A DNA stretch of 64,000 nucleotides from Alnus glutinosa (taxonomy: Eukaryota; Streptophyta; Magnoliopsida; Fagales; Betulaceae), in contig NC_084886.1 in the NCBI RefSeq assembly GCF_958979055.1, positions 13,626,654 through 13,690,653 of the forward strand, given 5' to 3'. The notes beneath the pieces were generated by a model. That model was not told the origin of the DNA. It saw only the letters and a program-made list of their open reading frames with translations, and searched no databases. Made by a program: the position numbers and the translations under genes. Shown here one piece after another: positions 34,601 through 47,482 of this stretch (the first letter of the stretch is position 1; each line of letters starts with the position of its first letter).

Positions 34601-37600
34601 CTACTCATTTTAGGCTCTGATAATCTTCTAATCCGAGCCATGGATGCCTTAGTATCAGCTGTAACACCATTGTTCTCTTTCTTTGGTTCAGGCAATGATG
34701 GCACTGATCGACTTAACCTGTTTCCAGCAGAGTGACTACCAGTACTCAATCTGCTGGGTTTAGAGGCTGCTTCAGAATCACTGGATCCAACAGGAGTTCT
34801 GATGGAGGACCTTTTCACTGGTGGCGATGATCCTGCCTCCAAATCACTAAACTTTGATCCTTTGTGAGTGCTTGGGGAAAGTTTTGCTGGCAATTGTTTC
34901 TTGGTTTGATGGGACGGAAATGGTGACTTAGCTGGAATTGAACTCCCTCTAGAAGCAATTCTCTTTTGCCTCTCTATCTTTAAAGCTTCCAGTCGTTTTA
35001 TCTGTTCCTCTTCCTGAAAATGAAAAACTTGAAAATATAACTATCTGTTGTTCAACAACCCAAATGAGCAAAGCCGGAAAAGGATAGGAATAGATATGTA
35101 ATAGGTATAAGAAAAAATGAAAGGATATGTTGTAGCCTAGATCAGTGGCCACTAAGTGTATTACTTTTTGATGGGAAAGAGAAACAACCCACCCCCCCCC
35201 CCCCCCCTTCCTTTTTTCCCCAACAATCCCCCAAAGAAAAGGAAAATGGTAACCAAAATACCTTTTCTTTCTTTATTTTCTGAAGATCAGCTTTAAAGGT
35301 TCTTAGCCTCTCAGCGCGTGCTCGTGCTTCTTCCAAAGGACTCAACTTCGAAGGCTTCCCTTTCCTTATTGGCCCCACAGTCTTCTTATCTGAATTATCT
35401 GGCGTAAGTCTTGATTTCCGGTCCTTGTCTGACTTTTTTGAACCTTGCTTGATCTCTACCTCCATATTTTTCTTATCGTGTGAAGCACCATCTTCAGCAC
35501 GAATCTGCATTTCATATTCTAAAGCAGGGTCATAACCATTTGACTCCTTTTCTGTTCCGCGATTGGGCATCATACTCAATTCATCTACCTCATAATTGAA
35601 TTGGCTCCCAACTTTATTAGAAGAGTTCTCTGCCATCTGAGATGCAGATGGGAATTCAGAATCCATGCCAATAGCATTTCTGTCATTGTTTCCAACTTCG
35701 TCCAGTGAATTTGCCCTTAATGCAATGATGTATGAGTCATCATCCATATCATGTGCTGGCATCCTATTCATGTTATTGGTTACACGATCAAATCCATTTA
35801 CAAGCAGATCTGAGGGAGAATTTGTATAACCTGACTGGCCTTCTTGCCTACGTATCATAAAATCATCATTGCCAGTTCTCCTATAGCCACCTCGTCTTCC
35901 ATCTATTTCTGCAGACTGTACGTCCTTAGAGCTTCTACCATCACCAGACTGACCATCTCTCCTAGAAATCAACAATTCATCATTTGATGCCTTGCGCATA
36001 TAGCTCACGTTTCCACTCATTGTATGCATATCAACCATATCAACTTCATGCATTTCACCCTTACCTTGCCCACTAAAAACTAAAGGATCATCACCTACAT
36101 GTTTTTGCCGCCTTTTCAGTTGAACCTCCTTTTCCATCGCAAACATGCCATGGTCAACTGCACGTTTGTCCTCATCAGAATCTCTCAGTAAAAAATTTTG
36201 GAATGCCTGCCAGTTTCCACCATCTGATTCCTTCCCATGTGACATTTCTTCCTTATCGGATGAATTCAATTTATCCATGGATTTTGTACGACTCCCTTTC
36301 CTCTTGGAAGATCTCTGAGAGTCCATACGCCTCTTCTCCAGAATATTAGCCTGTAAATCTCCACCTTCCTCATCAGTTTCAGACTCAGAAGCTGATTGTG
36401 ATTCACTACCAGAAGAGTTCTGCCTCTTTGAAGTTATGTAATTAATGTTCCGAATGACAACCGTCCCTGATTGCTTTTTACCTGATCGGCTAGCCTTCTT
36501 CGATGATTCTCGAGTTTGTGAAGCTTCTTTCTCCAACTCCAATTCATCTTGCGATCTTGCTTTTGAAGCATCCATCTCCCAAGTTTCTAATTCAGTATTG
36601 CTATCCCTACTATCCATAGAATGCCTTCTCCCCATTCTTGGACCAGCACTAAGTCTAGGGTCCAACACTGATGGATATGGTGGCTGAAAAAATTGGCCGT
36701 TTCCAGGATAGTTCTGATAGTAAGGCATGCCCTGCATGGGATATGCTTGATAGACTGGAGGTGCACCAGGAGGAGAATGAACAGGCCAGGGAGGGAACAT
36801 ATGATGTGGAAATTGTCCTTGAAAATATTCTTGATTGCCTAATGGTGCTTTGTGATCTGAGGGAGGCTTGTCATCTGCGCAATTGAATAGAGAAATTCTC
36901 AAATTGAAAACTATAAATAAAGGCATACAGACACTACCAAATATGGGATATAATAGAGGAATAACACTGAATGAAAGCCATGCAATTACTCGGTCACCTT
37001 TCAGGCGCTAACATTTGTAGCATAGTTCATTTGTCTTGAAGTGCTGTGTCAACACCTCATATTGATTTTGACACCAATACCAGTGTCAGTCTTGGTTCTT
37101 TTCTTTTTCTTTTTCTTTTTCTTTTTAGTTTTTTTAGATTTTTTGAAGCTGCTAGAGAATATATATTTTTTCCATGAATCTTTTAGAAACATGCAAAGCT
37201 ATAAGCCACAGAAGTTAGCCAACTTTATGATCCACTGTTTGATTTACCAAGTGATACGAAGGACAAATTTTTAGTTCCATTCTTCTACTCTTTACATATG
37301 TCACATTAAACGAAAGTATTATTCTCGCTCTCTTCTTTCTTCTAAACAATGAAGTATCATTACACCCTAAGTCATAGTCTATGGAAAAAAAGATTGAATG
37401 AACCCTTTAGTTGGTGCAATCTGAACTTCATCATGTCAGTACATAATCCATATGATAACACACCACTGAAAACTTTCTCTGTTAAGAAATGAAAATTAGT
37501 GGTTTGGTCAAACAGTTCACAAAACAATAGAACATGGCGCTCCATCATAATACTTAAGATAATAAGGTGGTTACTTATATGCAGGACACCTCTAATGCTA

Positions 37601-39062
37601 ATAGCCTGTACCTGCACCTGCAGCACTACTTGTGTTCGCACTATTTTCTAAAGCCACCTCATGTTCTTTCTGCTTGTTGGCCACATTTGCAAGCATAATG
37701 CCTGATGCATTCATGGCAGAGAAGTCTGATCGGCTAGACATTGCTTCAGCTGCTTCAATTTCAAGCCACTGCCCAGTTTCATGCTTTCTTTTCCATAACT
37801 CCATAAATTTTTTACATGCATCCCTGTTACATTGAAAATTTTAACATCAGGGAAAAAGAGCCCAAGATATAAATATTTCTGCCACAGTAAATTGGTGAAA
37901 AAATACAATATCTCAACCTAAAAAAAAAAAATGTTATAGGAAGATAGCCAATTAAAAACAAGATGCTTACATTAAACGCGAGGCTCCAAAGCATTCAGCA
38001 AATATCATCAATGGTGACATGTGATCAATGTCAAAACCAGCAGCTACAGCACGTGCAAAGGCCATGCCTTGTTCTTTCTGCAGCACGGTTTTGCGTGTCT
38101 CCAGGACTTTCAAAAGTTGAACTCTAGTACAAACCAAAATACATGAAATTAATGCTCGTGAAAATGTTATCAGTAGGACAAACAAGACATATATTAAGAC
38201 CATTGCAATCTCACAGTTAGACAAGACATGAAAAGTGGCCACTCATAACTTCTTTTTGTCTTTAAGGTGATAAGTCATTCAACATTATTCCTGACTAAAA
38301 GTGGTTCCTCTAAAAAAAAAAAAACATTATGTCAATATTGAATTAAGGTGATAAGTCGAAGCACACTAATGCAGAATTTTCTAAATATCTTACTTAGAAG
38401 AGGGTGCTGAAAACAAATTGTATGAATTCAAAATGGAGTATCAATGTTACAGATGAAGAAAAAGTAAATGATGTAATTTCACTTTTTGTTCAGCTTAGTA
38501 CATATTATTGCACTTGGACATGTTTATAACATCCCTGATTCACTTTCCACATGAAGAGGCTTGCAAGAAAATAAAGGATGTAAAATCTCATCAAAGAATG
38601 TTGAAGTTTGAAGTGATCAATGGAATCATATATGATTGTTCATACACAACCCTTAACTAGCAGTTTAGTTTCTATAGTAGCTTTATTTATCATGGCAAGT
38701 TTGATAAGTGGGGTCTAAGAGGTCATAGGAAAAATATGCAAGAATTAGATTTTACTTCGAATTTCCCTCCTGAGTGGTGGATCCATTTGCTTCAGGTGGA
38801 TTTGCTCCAGGCTGCCAGATACCAAAAGAAACAAAATTAAAGAAATTGGCCAAATGTTAATTATAAGTCCAGGGTACTTAGTGCAGGCTCACTTTGTAAA
38901 GGACAATTGCTTTCTCCTCATTAGTATCAAGCACCGGCCTGCTACCTGTCCAAACAGCAGGATGTTAAAAACCAATACAGAAGTCATTAAGGATTGCAAA
39001 TGATGTAGAATCTATTACTAGAATACTGAATAAAAAAATAAATAAACCCGCAGAGACAGTAC

Positions 39063-39098
<36 letters not shown>

Positions 39099-39807
39099 AT
39101 GTAAGGAAAAAAGCAACCTCCTATGCCGCCCCCCTCCCAAAAAAAAAAAAAAACCCAACGAAAAGAAATAAGGCAAGGCATATCATGAAGGAAAAAAAAT
39201 AAAGATTAAAACATCTCACAACACAAACATTAGTGCAACATACACCCATTTCTCCTTTGCCACGTACCTTCAGAACTTTCTACAGGTTTGGCTTGAAAAT
39301 CTTCTACCTGCCACACAGGAAACAACTGACATTGACCTTTCTTTGACAATATGACACTAAAATAATAGACAGCTGATAGAATTTACTTACGGTACTCAGC
39401 CCCATATCATTGTTGCCTTGAATGGCAATTGCCTCCTCAATTTGTAAGATCTCTGATTCTGTAGTGTAGACCCTTTCCAAGACCTCTGGAGTGCTTACGA
39501 AACGAACAAACCTATAGAAATCATAACATTTTACTCTAACATGCAATTTTATGGGGGTAATAATGCATTAAGCTAGCACCATTTTTTCTGTACAAGCTCA
39601 ATGTGAATAGAAACCTCAACAGTCACAAGATTATGATTCCATGTGTAACCCTTGAGACATGGTTTGGATGGCTATATGGAACACCTCCAATTTTTCGTGA
39701 GAGAAAGGGAAATATATTTTTACTATATATATATGTAGTAAATATATATATAAGGGATGCGCCCCTCTGCGCTTTTAATGAACTGAGTTATAATTACTTA
39801 ACCAAAA

Positions 39808-39865
<58 letters not shown>

Positions 39866-39904
39866 AAAATATATTTCCCTTTCTCTCACGATATATATAT
39901 ATAG

Positions 39905-39986
<82 letters not shown>

Positions 39987-41996
39987 GGGAGTGGGCCGCC
40001 TGCTAGGCCTATGTTTTTACTCGAGAAGAAGGCTCATAAGGACCCACGTGTGACCAGGGTCCAGCCCTTCGATCAACTCTCCCTAGGCCAGCCATCGATC
40101 AAGAACTAATCAAGACCATTGATTGTGGCTAAGGATCAAGGGCTTAGGCAGTACCCCATTGCACAAAGATCTGATCAAATCTGCATTAAAAGAAGATGCT
40201 CAAGCCATATCTCATACTCAGAAACTGTCGGGGTACGGACACTGCGCCCCTGACCATCAACAACGGTCAGATAAGATCAACGTCTCATCAACCCTTGGGA
40301 CCCGAGCCTAGCACCTTTCAGCAATCGAAACTCGATACTGACTCATTGCCCAACTAGGTTGCACAACCCTCGACCACTCTCTCTGATGCTTGCGATCGAT
40401 GTTGTTTGACCCTGTAAACTAGGTGTCAGCAAGTGGGGCCCGACACATTCAAATCATCTTCCCTCGAGCTGCAAAATGCTAGGGAAAGTACATGTCACAT
40501 CCAGCCTTGAGCCCGCCCAAAGACTTATTCACAGAGTACGGAGACCACCCCCTCAAAGACACGTGGTGTCTAGTCACTTCTGTAGTAACGTCATCTTTCT
40601 CAATTTCAAAGACTCACGGGATGCGAGAATCAACTCCACTTCGCAATCCCGCCTCTATAAAGAGAAGGCACCAAGGTAAAAAAAGGGAGGCCAACTTTTC
40701 TACACTTAGAAAAATTATGACCCAAATATGCTGACTTAAGCATCGGAGAACCTTCGACCCCGGCTAATAACCCTCTAACAATTTTCTTGTTTCGCAGAAA
40801 AGGGACAATCATCCAAAAGAGAGATCTTATCCCAATTCTGTCATTTGGCAATCACGGAAGACCAACGTATTCATTGGAGAGGTGCACCAAAAAAATGCAG
40901 AAACAATATATATACCTTTTTGCTTTTAAAAAGAAATAAAGAATGTACTTCCAGAATGAAATTCAAATGCACATATTGTGCACCACTCGTGTTAATTCTA
41001 CCTACTATGAGTTATTGTTGTTAAATAACCACTAATCCCAAAAACTTTAGGTAATAGGAATAGATAATTTTAATCATTTAATTTATATTATAACACTCTA
41101 TATCATGTGCCGGCTCAAACTCCTCCTTAATAAATGAGGCTCAATATATGGAATATTTAATTGAAATTGAAAGTGAATGATAAAAACAATATTTGAAGGA
41201 CATTTGCTCTAATATTATGTTAAATCACCACTAATCCCAAAAGCTTAAGCTGATAGGAAGTGGTGAATTAAATCATTTAATTTATATTCTAACAGTAAAT
41301 GTCAACCGCTGAACAGAGCATATTTACGCAAAATTCATATTACGTACAAACAAAAAAAGTACACACCTTTCCATTGTGTCCTTCGTGAACCATGTCCCAT
41401 CACTGCCAGGTTCCGGCTCTAGAACAATTGAATAACCCCCCTTGGCCATCTGCTCTTGTGCAGTCTTCAGGTGGGCAAGAAATGGATTCAGCAAACCCGA
41501 AGCTATTTTTTCTTCCTTCCCATTTGCAGATATAACCAAATCACACCTAACAAAAATCCAAAATTAGGTTCCTATAGCAGAATTGCCAAAGTTTCCAAGG
41601 ACACTTGCACATATATAGTTCCTCTACGGCTCTACCAAAATTTAAATCAGAGTCTCAGTGAAACTAATAACCAATTTATAAACAGTTGGAAGCTATATAC
41701 CATCCATAAAAACTCAAAAACCAACTTATATATAAAAGTAATTGCAAAACACAGAGAATTGCCATAAGATGAACATCCAAATAAGTTAAACACAGAGATT
41801 CAGATCCAAATCTTGCTTCGAAACAAACTGAAAGGAACCCAGAAAAGCTGTAAAAGCAATTGATTCAAAAAGATAACCTTGATATTCATCAAAAACAACC
41901 AAAAAAGAAAAGCCGACCAAGCAAAAAAGAAGATTACCTGGTTCGAGTGGGCGTGAGCTGAAACACAGCCGAGTCGAGCCGACTCGAAGACTTCAT
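31690..41996 (-). CDS. CIP7: COP1-interacting protein 7 (CIP7) homologue, 13 exons, 1331 aa
   Basis: CIP7 is a plant nuclear protein that binds the photomorphogenesis repressor COP1 and promotes light-induced genes (family knowledge from Arabidopsis). Exons on the minus strand: 41938-41996, 41367-41546, 39391-39511, 39268-39307, 38893-38945, 38756-38811, 37971-38123, 37612-37823, 35262-36874, 34048-35013, 33082-33490, 31866-31931, 31690-31757; 3996 nt, all GT-AG, all in frame. The N terminus [20 protein letters not shown] and the following ~300 residues form the conserved CIP7 N-terminal domain. A Pro/Tyr/Gly-rich stretch ([19 protein letters not shown]), a long acidic and Ser-rich middle, and a charged predicted coiled coil (about 803-855, [18 protein letters not shown] through KIERQKR) follow. 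The C terminus is [19 protein letters not shown], typical of the family. The last two exons are only 66 and 68 nt. Intron 2 carries a TA microsatellite and an LTR-like insertion. Confidence 0.93.
32360..32530. repeat. degenerate direct repeat in CIP7 intron 11
   Basis: CCACAACGAAGGACGGATAC with AAAGGTGTGGGTAATA (about 32369-32415) recurs as CCACAATGAAAGACGGATAT with AAAGTGTGGGCTATTA (about 32480-32516). A third, weaker GAAGAAGGGATATGCAAAG is near 32555. Origin unknown. Confidence 0.5.
35191..35207. repeat. C16 run in CIP7 intron 9
   Basis: A run of 16 C on the plus strand, i.e. 16 G in the CIP7 transcript, about 55 nt downstream of the exon 9 donor. It could form a G-quadruplex near the splice site; the length may be a sequencing estimate. 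Confidence 0.8.
39696..39985. repeat. inverted repeat around (TA)n microsatellites in CIP7 intron 2
   Basis: The arm at 39696-39731 (CGTGAGAGAAAGGGAAATAT onward) is the exact reverse complement of the sequence at about 39855-39890. Between them lie TA repeats and a short unique stretch, and a (TA)n tract of about 80 bp follows to 39980. The TA-rich structure could form a cruciform. Confidence 0.8.
39981..40885 (+). mobile_element. LTR-like fossil in CIP7 intron 2
   Basis: A GC-richer block starting TGTATGGGGAGTGGGCCGCC. It includes CTGACTTAAGCATCG (40731-40745), shared with the fossil at 1868-2440, and a TTTCGCAGAAAAGGG tail. It looks like a U3-R-U5 of a Gypsy-type LTR in plus orientation, antisense to CIP7. 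Ends approximate; no internal region or second LTR found. It appears to be tolerated in the intron. Confidence 0.45.
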
Positions 41997-42301
41997 TTCT
42001 GAGAGGACAAAAAGAGAAGCTGAGACTGTAGACAGGTTCTGCTCTCAGAGAAAGATCAAATGGCTGAAAAAGTTGGATCAGAGAAGCAGAAAAAGAAGAA
42101 CCGAAAATCCGTGAAAAGCAGGTTGATGAATATAAGGTTTTTGCTTCGAAACAAGGTTTTTTTTTTTTTCTTTCTTTCCTTTACAACTCAAAGAAAAAGT
42201 TTCCGACAACTCCAAACGAGGAAAGCCATAGCTCCCAAAGATGAGTCTTCAATGGTCACCAAACACAGATTGGAAGAGACTCCGTCAGTCCGTCTGTGTT
42301 T

Positions 42302-42332
<31 letters not shown>

Positions 42333-43200
42333 TGAGAATAAAATAAAAATAAAACTAAAAGAGAATCTGTAAAAGATTTTGTCATAGGATGCCAACCAGA
42401 GACGGTGAACTTTCGCTTATTTATCAATAATAAATAAATAAATCAAATTTTGCCAGAAGATAAATTTTATAACTTAATAAATTCTGAACACCTTGAATTA
42501 GCCACTGGGTTAATCAGGGATGTAGATTAGATACAAATATTATTTATTATTTTTTGCATGGAGTGAAAATACTGGAAAAGATTAAGGGCTGTTTGGGAAA
42601 TTGAAAGTGAAGGTGACAAACAGCACGAGTAACGCCGTAGCCCAACGGACAAAAATATCAACACTGTAGTGTCGGATAACGATGTGGGGGGGGGTTTCTT
42701 GTTGAGAATCTCACCGAAATGCCCTACTGAAGAGAGCTCTTATTTTTTTATTTTTTTATTTTTTTTTTGAAGGGAAAGAGAGCTCTTATTGACTCCCTGG
42801 TAAGCAATAAAACTTATTTAAAAAAGAAAAAGAAAAAAAAAAGGAAGCAAAAGCAATGAAACTTCACCACGTTAAGGATTAGAAACTTTTATTTAGATCT
42901 CATTTTGTTAAATTGGTTTAGTTGTATTTTTTTATTGTATTAATTTCTGTCACGTAACCGGGGGGTACTCTTTTCCCTTTATTTGCAACGGATCAGTTTG
43001 TTGAGGACCTGAGGTAGTGATAGGCTCAAGGACAAAAATAAAGAGAAAAGTTGACATAATTTTAGTTAAAAAAAATTCACTTTTTTTAAAAATAAAAATA
43101 AAAAATTTGGCTAGTCACTTTTTTTAATATATAAAACATCAAACTCTTTAAACATTTTTCTATTAAAAAATAAATAAATAATAATTCTTTATTAATTTGA
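41997..43200. other. CIP7 5' leader and upstream region
   Basis: A (GA)n/(GTGA)n tract at 42303-42334 reads as CT-rich leader in the CIP7 direction, typical of a plant 5' UTR. Farther up are T/A runs and a G-rich word (GGGGGGGGTTTC near 42690). A TTTTTGTCCTCTCAG lies two bases before the ATG and could be an acceptor of a leader intron; see 43740. Confidence 0.4.
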
Positions 43201-44466
43201 TAAATGTAGTTGGTGACTTGGAAGGTTCACGGGCCCCCTCCAAAATCTACAAACCACATAGACATCAGATGGTTACCCAATCGGTTATTTTTACCAAAAC
43301 CTCCAAAATCCACTACATATAGAGAGGAAAATTCAAAAAGAGCTATCGGAGGAGGAGAAATCAAAGGGAGAGGGAGATTCTTACCTTCAAATATAGCCCA
43401 CAAGTTCTTGTTTTTGCCTTCAATTTCTCTCAACCACACAAATTCTCTCTCCTATTTTCTAGTCTGCAACTCTCGTTTTTTCTTGGTCCTCCCTCTCAAA
43501 TGACAGAGAAATGAGAAATGGGTTTCTTACATTTGGCTGATAAACATGCTGCCTTAACCGAGAAAAACCTTAGAACGATATATTTCTCTCGAATTTCTTA
43601 ACATTTTCTGTTTATCTTTCCCTCAAAATTCTGAACATTTTCTGCTTCTTTTCCGTTTTGCTCTTCAAAACCAAATCTTTTAGTCTCTCAGCACCCAAAC
43701 AACGAAAACCCGTAAGGAAAAACCCAAAATCATATAAATAACAGAAGGCATTTACCTCCAGAAATCTTCCACGGCACTGAAGAGAGAGTGAGAGCCGGAG
43801 AGGGAGGTGGCGCGAAAGAGAGAAAAGTGAAAACGAGGGGGAGAGAAATAAGCTTAAAAAATTAGTAGCAAAAGCTTTTGGTTCAGTATATTTGGAGAAG
43901 AAATCTGACAGAAACTAAACTAACGAAGGAGAAGAGAGCTTGATGGAGTGCAGTTTTTGTAAAATCTCTACAGATTTTGGCGAAAGTTGTGTTTTGCCAA
44001 GCTTGTTGCAAATTAATGCTCTTATTAGAAATTGGCGGTGTCTCTTGTTCTTTTAACAGAGGAATGCTATAAATGAGGATTTATGTTCTTCTTTTTAATA
44101 TTACTCATTTTTCTAACCGGGTATCTATGAATAAATGTTTTCCCTAAATAGGGTCAGAAGAATTTTCTCCAATTTTGTCCAACAAAATGTTATGTGTCTC
44201 TTTACAAGTGAGAAGTAAATGCTTTTTTTCATTGCAATTACAAAGTTGGAAGAGAAAATGCATTTCGTAAAATTTCTTTCAACTTTGTCCTTGTAATTAA
44301 AAAAAAAAAAAAAAGTATTTTTCACATACAAAAGAAAACAACATTCTTCTAGACTAGGTTGAATAAATTTTGGAAGAAAACTCTATTCGTATCTAAAATA
44401 AGATAAATAATTAATCTCATGACATATCCTATTATATAGGTGACCACCAATATGGTGGTAACAACT
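43201..44466. other. spacer with possible non-coding leader exon (minus strand)
   Basis: At about 43760-43860 the minus strand has a CT-rich, leader-like stretch ending TTCTGGAG|GTAAATG, which looks like a splice donor. It could be an upstream leader exon of CIP7, or unrelated. No protein-coding gene is supported here; the 97-codon frame at 43210-43503 matches nothing. Confidence 0.3.
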
Positions 44467-47400
44467 TTTTTTCTTTTTTAATGGAATCAAGTTCATCTTG
44501 TAAATAGACAAATTAAGTACATCGCTTAGCAACAGTAATATTAGAAGTCCCCAAGAGATAGTTCAATCGGTTGGGAGATCACGCCTCATGAAACTGAGGT
44601 CTCTAGTTCAAATCACCCCTCTCCCCTCTTGTATGGACATGTCAAAAAAAATAAAGTAATATCAGAAATACAATGGGGAGTTTCCTCAAAACAAACATGG
44701 GCCTCACTCAGAGATAAAGCTACATTCGCAAGTCGATGAGCCGCACCATTTAGATTACGCCTAACATGATGGACCTTCCAGCTCTGCATACTAAGCAATA
44801 CCTCCCTTGTCTCCTCAATTAGATGGCCATATATGCACCAATTACTTCCCTCTTTTCCCAGTGCCTGCACTATTTGGAGAGCATCACCTCCCAAAATAAC
44901 CTTATAGAAGCCCAATTTGCGACTAAAGTTTTCAGCCATTAAAGCTGCCATTGCCTTTGCAACCTGCAATGATATGATCCTTAGGTTCATATAAGGTTGC
45001 TAGAACTTCACCTTTGCTATCTCTGATTATAACACCAATACCCATTTTCTTTTTGGTATTCTCCACAGCTGCATCCCAATTGACTTTAACAAAACCATCC
45101 ATATGAACTTTCCATCTTAACTCCCCATTTTTTCCTACTGTTCCTGCTAATTTTTGAAAATTTGCATCTTTAAACGATGTCAATGAGTTAGAAGCATTAC
45201 TTACCACTGTATTATACGGGCTATTAGGTTTCCCATAGACCACTACATTTCGACAAAACCATAAGTTTCGAGCCACAACCCCTACTAGCTCCATATCATT
45301 CTTGTCTAGAAAAAATTGAAGTTCCTCCATAATAAAAACAAAATTTTCATACACAATACATTTATGGATCTTGCTGCCACACATGCTCCATATGACCCTT
45401 GTAGCCGAATAGCCCCATAAAACATGGCATGTGGTCTCCGCCTCCACCCCACAAAGGGGGCATAGAGGGTCTTCTGTGATTCTTCGTCTGAAAATGTTGG
45501 CTTTAGTGGCCAAAGCATTATGACATGCCCTCCACAATAAGACTTTCACAACATGGGAGTCATTCATCTTCCAAAAAATTTTCCACAATAGATTATGCTT
45601 ACCTACATGTGAGCACTCACCTTAATCAAATGCTAAGATCTCATTCTGTAAATGGTAAGCACTCCTAACTGTGAATTCCCCATTTGTAGTGTTTCTCCAG
45701 ATCTGTCGGTCTTCATTATGAATGGTCCCTAAAGGGATTTGACAAATACCATATGCAGTTTCTGCTCCAAACAAATCTTGAACCATGCTTGTCTTCCATG
45801 CTTTAGTCTCCCAATTAATGAGATCCATTACTCTCGCATCATCGTGTAGTCCTCCTCTATGGATTATAGTATGATGGCCTGTAGTAGGGGAAAGCCACTT
45901 ATCATTTCAAATGCGTATGTGTCCTCCATTACCCACACATCACTGTTGATCTGCCTTGAAAAGCACACGTGCTGAGCATAAACTCCTCCAAACATAAGAT
46001 GGTCGGCAACCCACTGAAGCTTCGAGGAGTGAACCGTTCTTGAAATACTTTGCTTAGATCTTTGCGATTAGAGACTCAGGATTCTAGATAATTCTCCAAC
46101 ACTGCTTAGCTAGTAAGGCTTTATTAAAATTTTCTAGGTCTCGAAACCCCAATCCACCTTGGCTCTTGGGCAAACCCATATTTTCCCACTTTAAACAGTG
46201 TATCTTTGATACTTGTTCATGACTGCCCCACCAATACCTCTGCATCATAGTATTAATCTCCCTTAATAAGGTCTTCAGAAGAAGAAAAATGCTCATAGTG
46301 TAAGTAGTAATGGATTGGGCCACTGTTTTCAGTAAAATTTATTTCCCAGCTTGTGATAGGAACTTGTTCTTCAAGTTAAAAATTCTACTCCAAATTCGAT
46401 CTTTCACTGACATAAATGCCATCCTTATAGACCTTCCTACCAACGCAGGCACACCCAAATATTTTTCAATACTATTAGTTACCTCGATTCCTGAGTCAAG
46501 CAGAATCTTCCTTTTGATTGCATCCTTCGTGTTGCAGCTAAAGTAAATTGAAGTCTTTTCTTTGTTCAATCTTTGCCTTGAAGCCCTTTTATATCGTGAA
46601 AGTATATTTTGCAATCTTTGCCACTCACTGACATTCACCTTACAAAATAGAAGACTATAATCGGCGAAGAATAAATGATTCAGTCTCACTCTTTCTCTAG
46701 CAATAGGAACACCTATGATCTCACATGATCTTTTGGTTGTTTGAAGCATAGCACTAAGGGCCTCAGCATACATAATGAACATATGAGGTGATGGGGGATC
46801 CCCTGCCGAATCCCACAAGTAGGAGTGAGGTGACCGTGGGGCTCCCCATTGACCAAAATAGAATGTGAGACACTGAGTTAATACATTTCATAATCAACCT
46901 GATCTATATGTTATCAAAACCCATTCTACTCATAACCCCTTCTAGAAAGCTCTATTCCACTCAATTGTACGCCTTACTCATATCCAATTTAAGAACCATA
47001 AAATCATTTTTCCCTTTCAAACTACTATCCATTGTATGAAGGGTCTCATAAGCTGCCAAAATATTACCAGTTATATGTCTACCCGCCACAAACACACTCT
47101 AATTAGGAGAAATAATGAATGGATGAACCCTTTTGAGTCTATTAACTAGAACCTTAGACACAATTTTATATAGCACATTACACAAACTAATCGGTCTAAA
47201 ATCCGTAACCCTTTATGGCACTTTCTTCTTAGGGATAAGCACAATATTGATATTGTTAATAGTTTCAAGGGAAGAAAATAGATTTATGAAATAGAATCAA
47301 GAATATAGTATTTACAGACAAAAGTATTCGGTGATTGGTTAAAAATCAATATACTTGTAATGTCGAATTGGGATCAACTATGACATAAATAAAGCATTGG

Positions 47401-47482
47401 TTCAAACTCTTCTTTGGTGTCAAGGTAATAGCTATGAATAGTCATTGACTCCTGGAAAATGGTAGAAGAACGAGACCTGTTA
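44467..47482 (-). mobile_element. L1-type LINE with RNase H, 5'-truncated, with target duplication
   Basis: Minus-strand order: reverse transcriptase (about 47275-46080, with IVLIPKKK, then RLNHLFFADYSLLFCKVN, the FADD-like box), then the zf-RVT zinc region (about 45588-45330, LLWRACHNALATKANI, CPLCGVEAETTCHVLWG), then RNase H (about 45145-44680, VKVNWDAAVENTKKKMG, LGGDALQIVQALGKEG, NGAAHRLANVAL). Many frameshifts and stops break it, and the 5' endonuclease part is missing. The poly(A) end is at 44467-44482 in reverse. TGGTAACAACT flanks it at 44456-44466 and 47483-47493 as a probable target duplication. The 5'-most ~200 bp (47280-47482) does not look like LINE coding sequence. A SINE sits in the 3' part. 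Confidence 0.85.
44547..44654 (+). mobile_element. tRNA-derived SINE, family 1, copy b (inside the LINE 3' part)
   Basis: Box A-like TAGTTCAATCGGTTGGG, box B-like TAGTTCAAATC, then an A-rich tail. It is flanked by AGTAATATTAGAA (44534-44546) and AGTAATATCAGAA (44655-44667), a 13-bp target duplication with one difference. It shares the block CACGCCTCATGAAAC with the other copies. Confidence 0.86.

Noticed and set aside
44547-44654. tRNA gene
   Set aside because: Has box A/B-like words but no foldable acceptor stem, and is flanked by a target duplication with an A-rich tail; it is a SINE.
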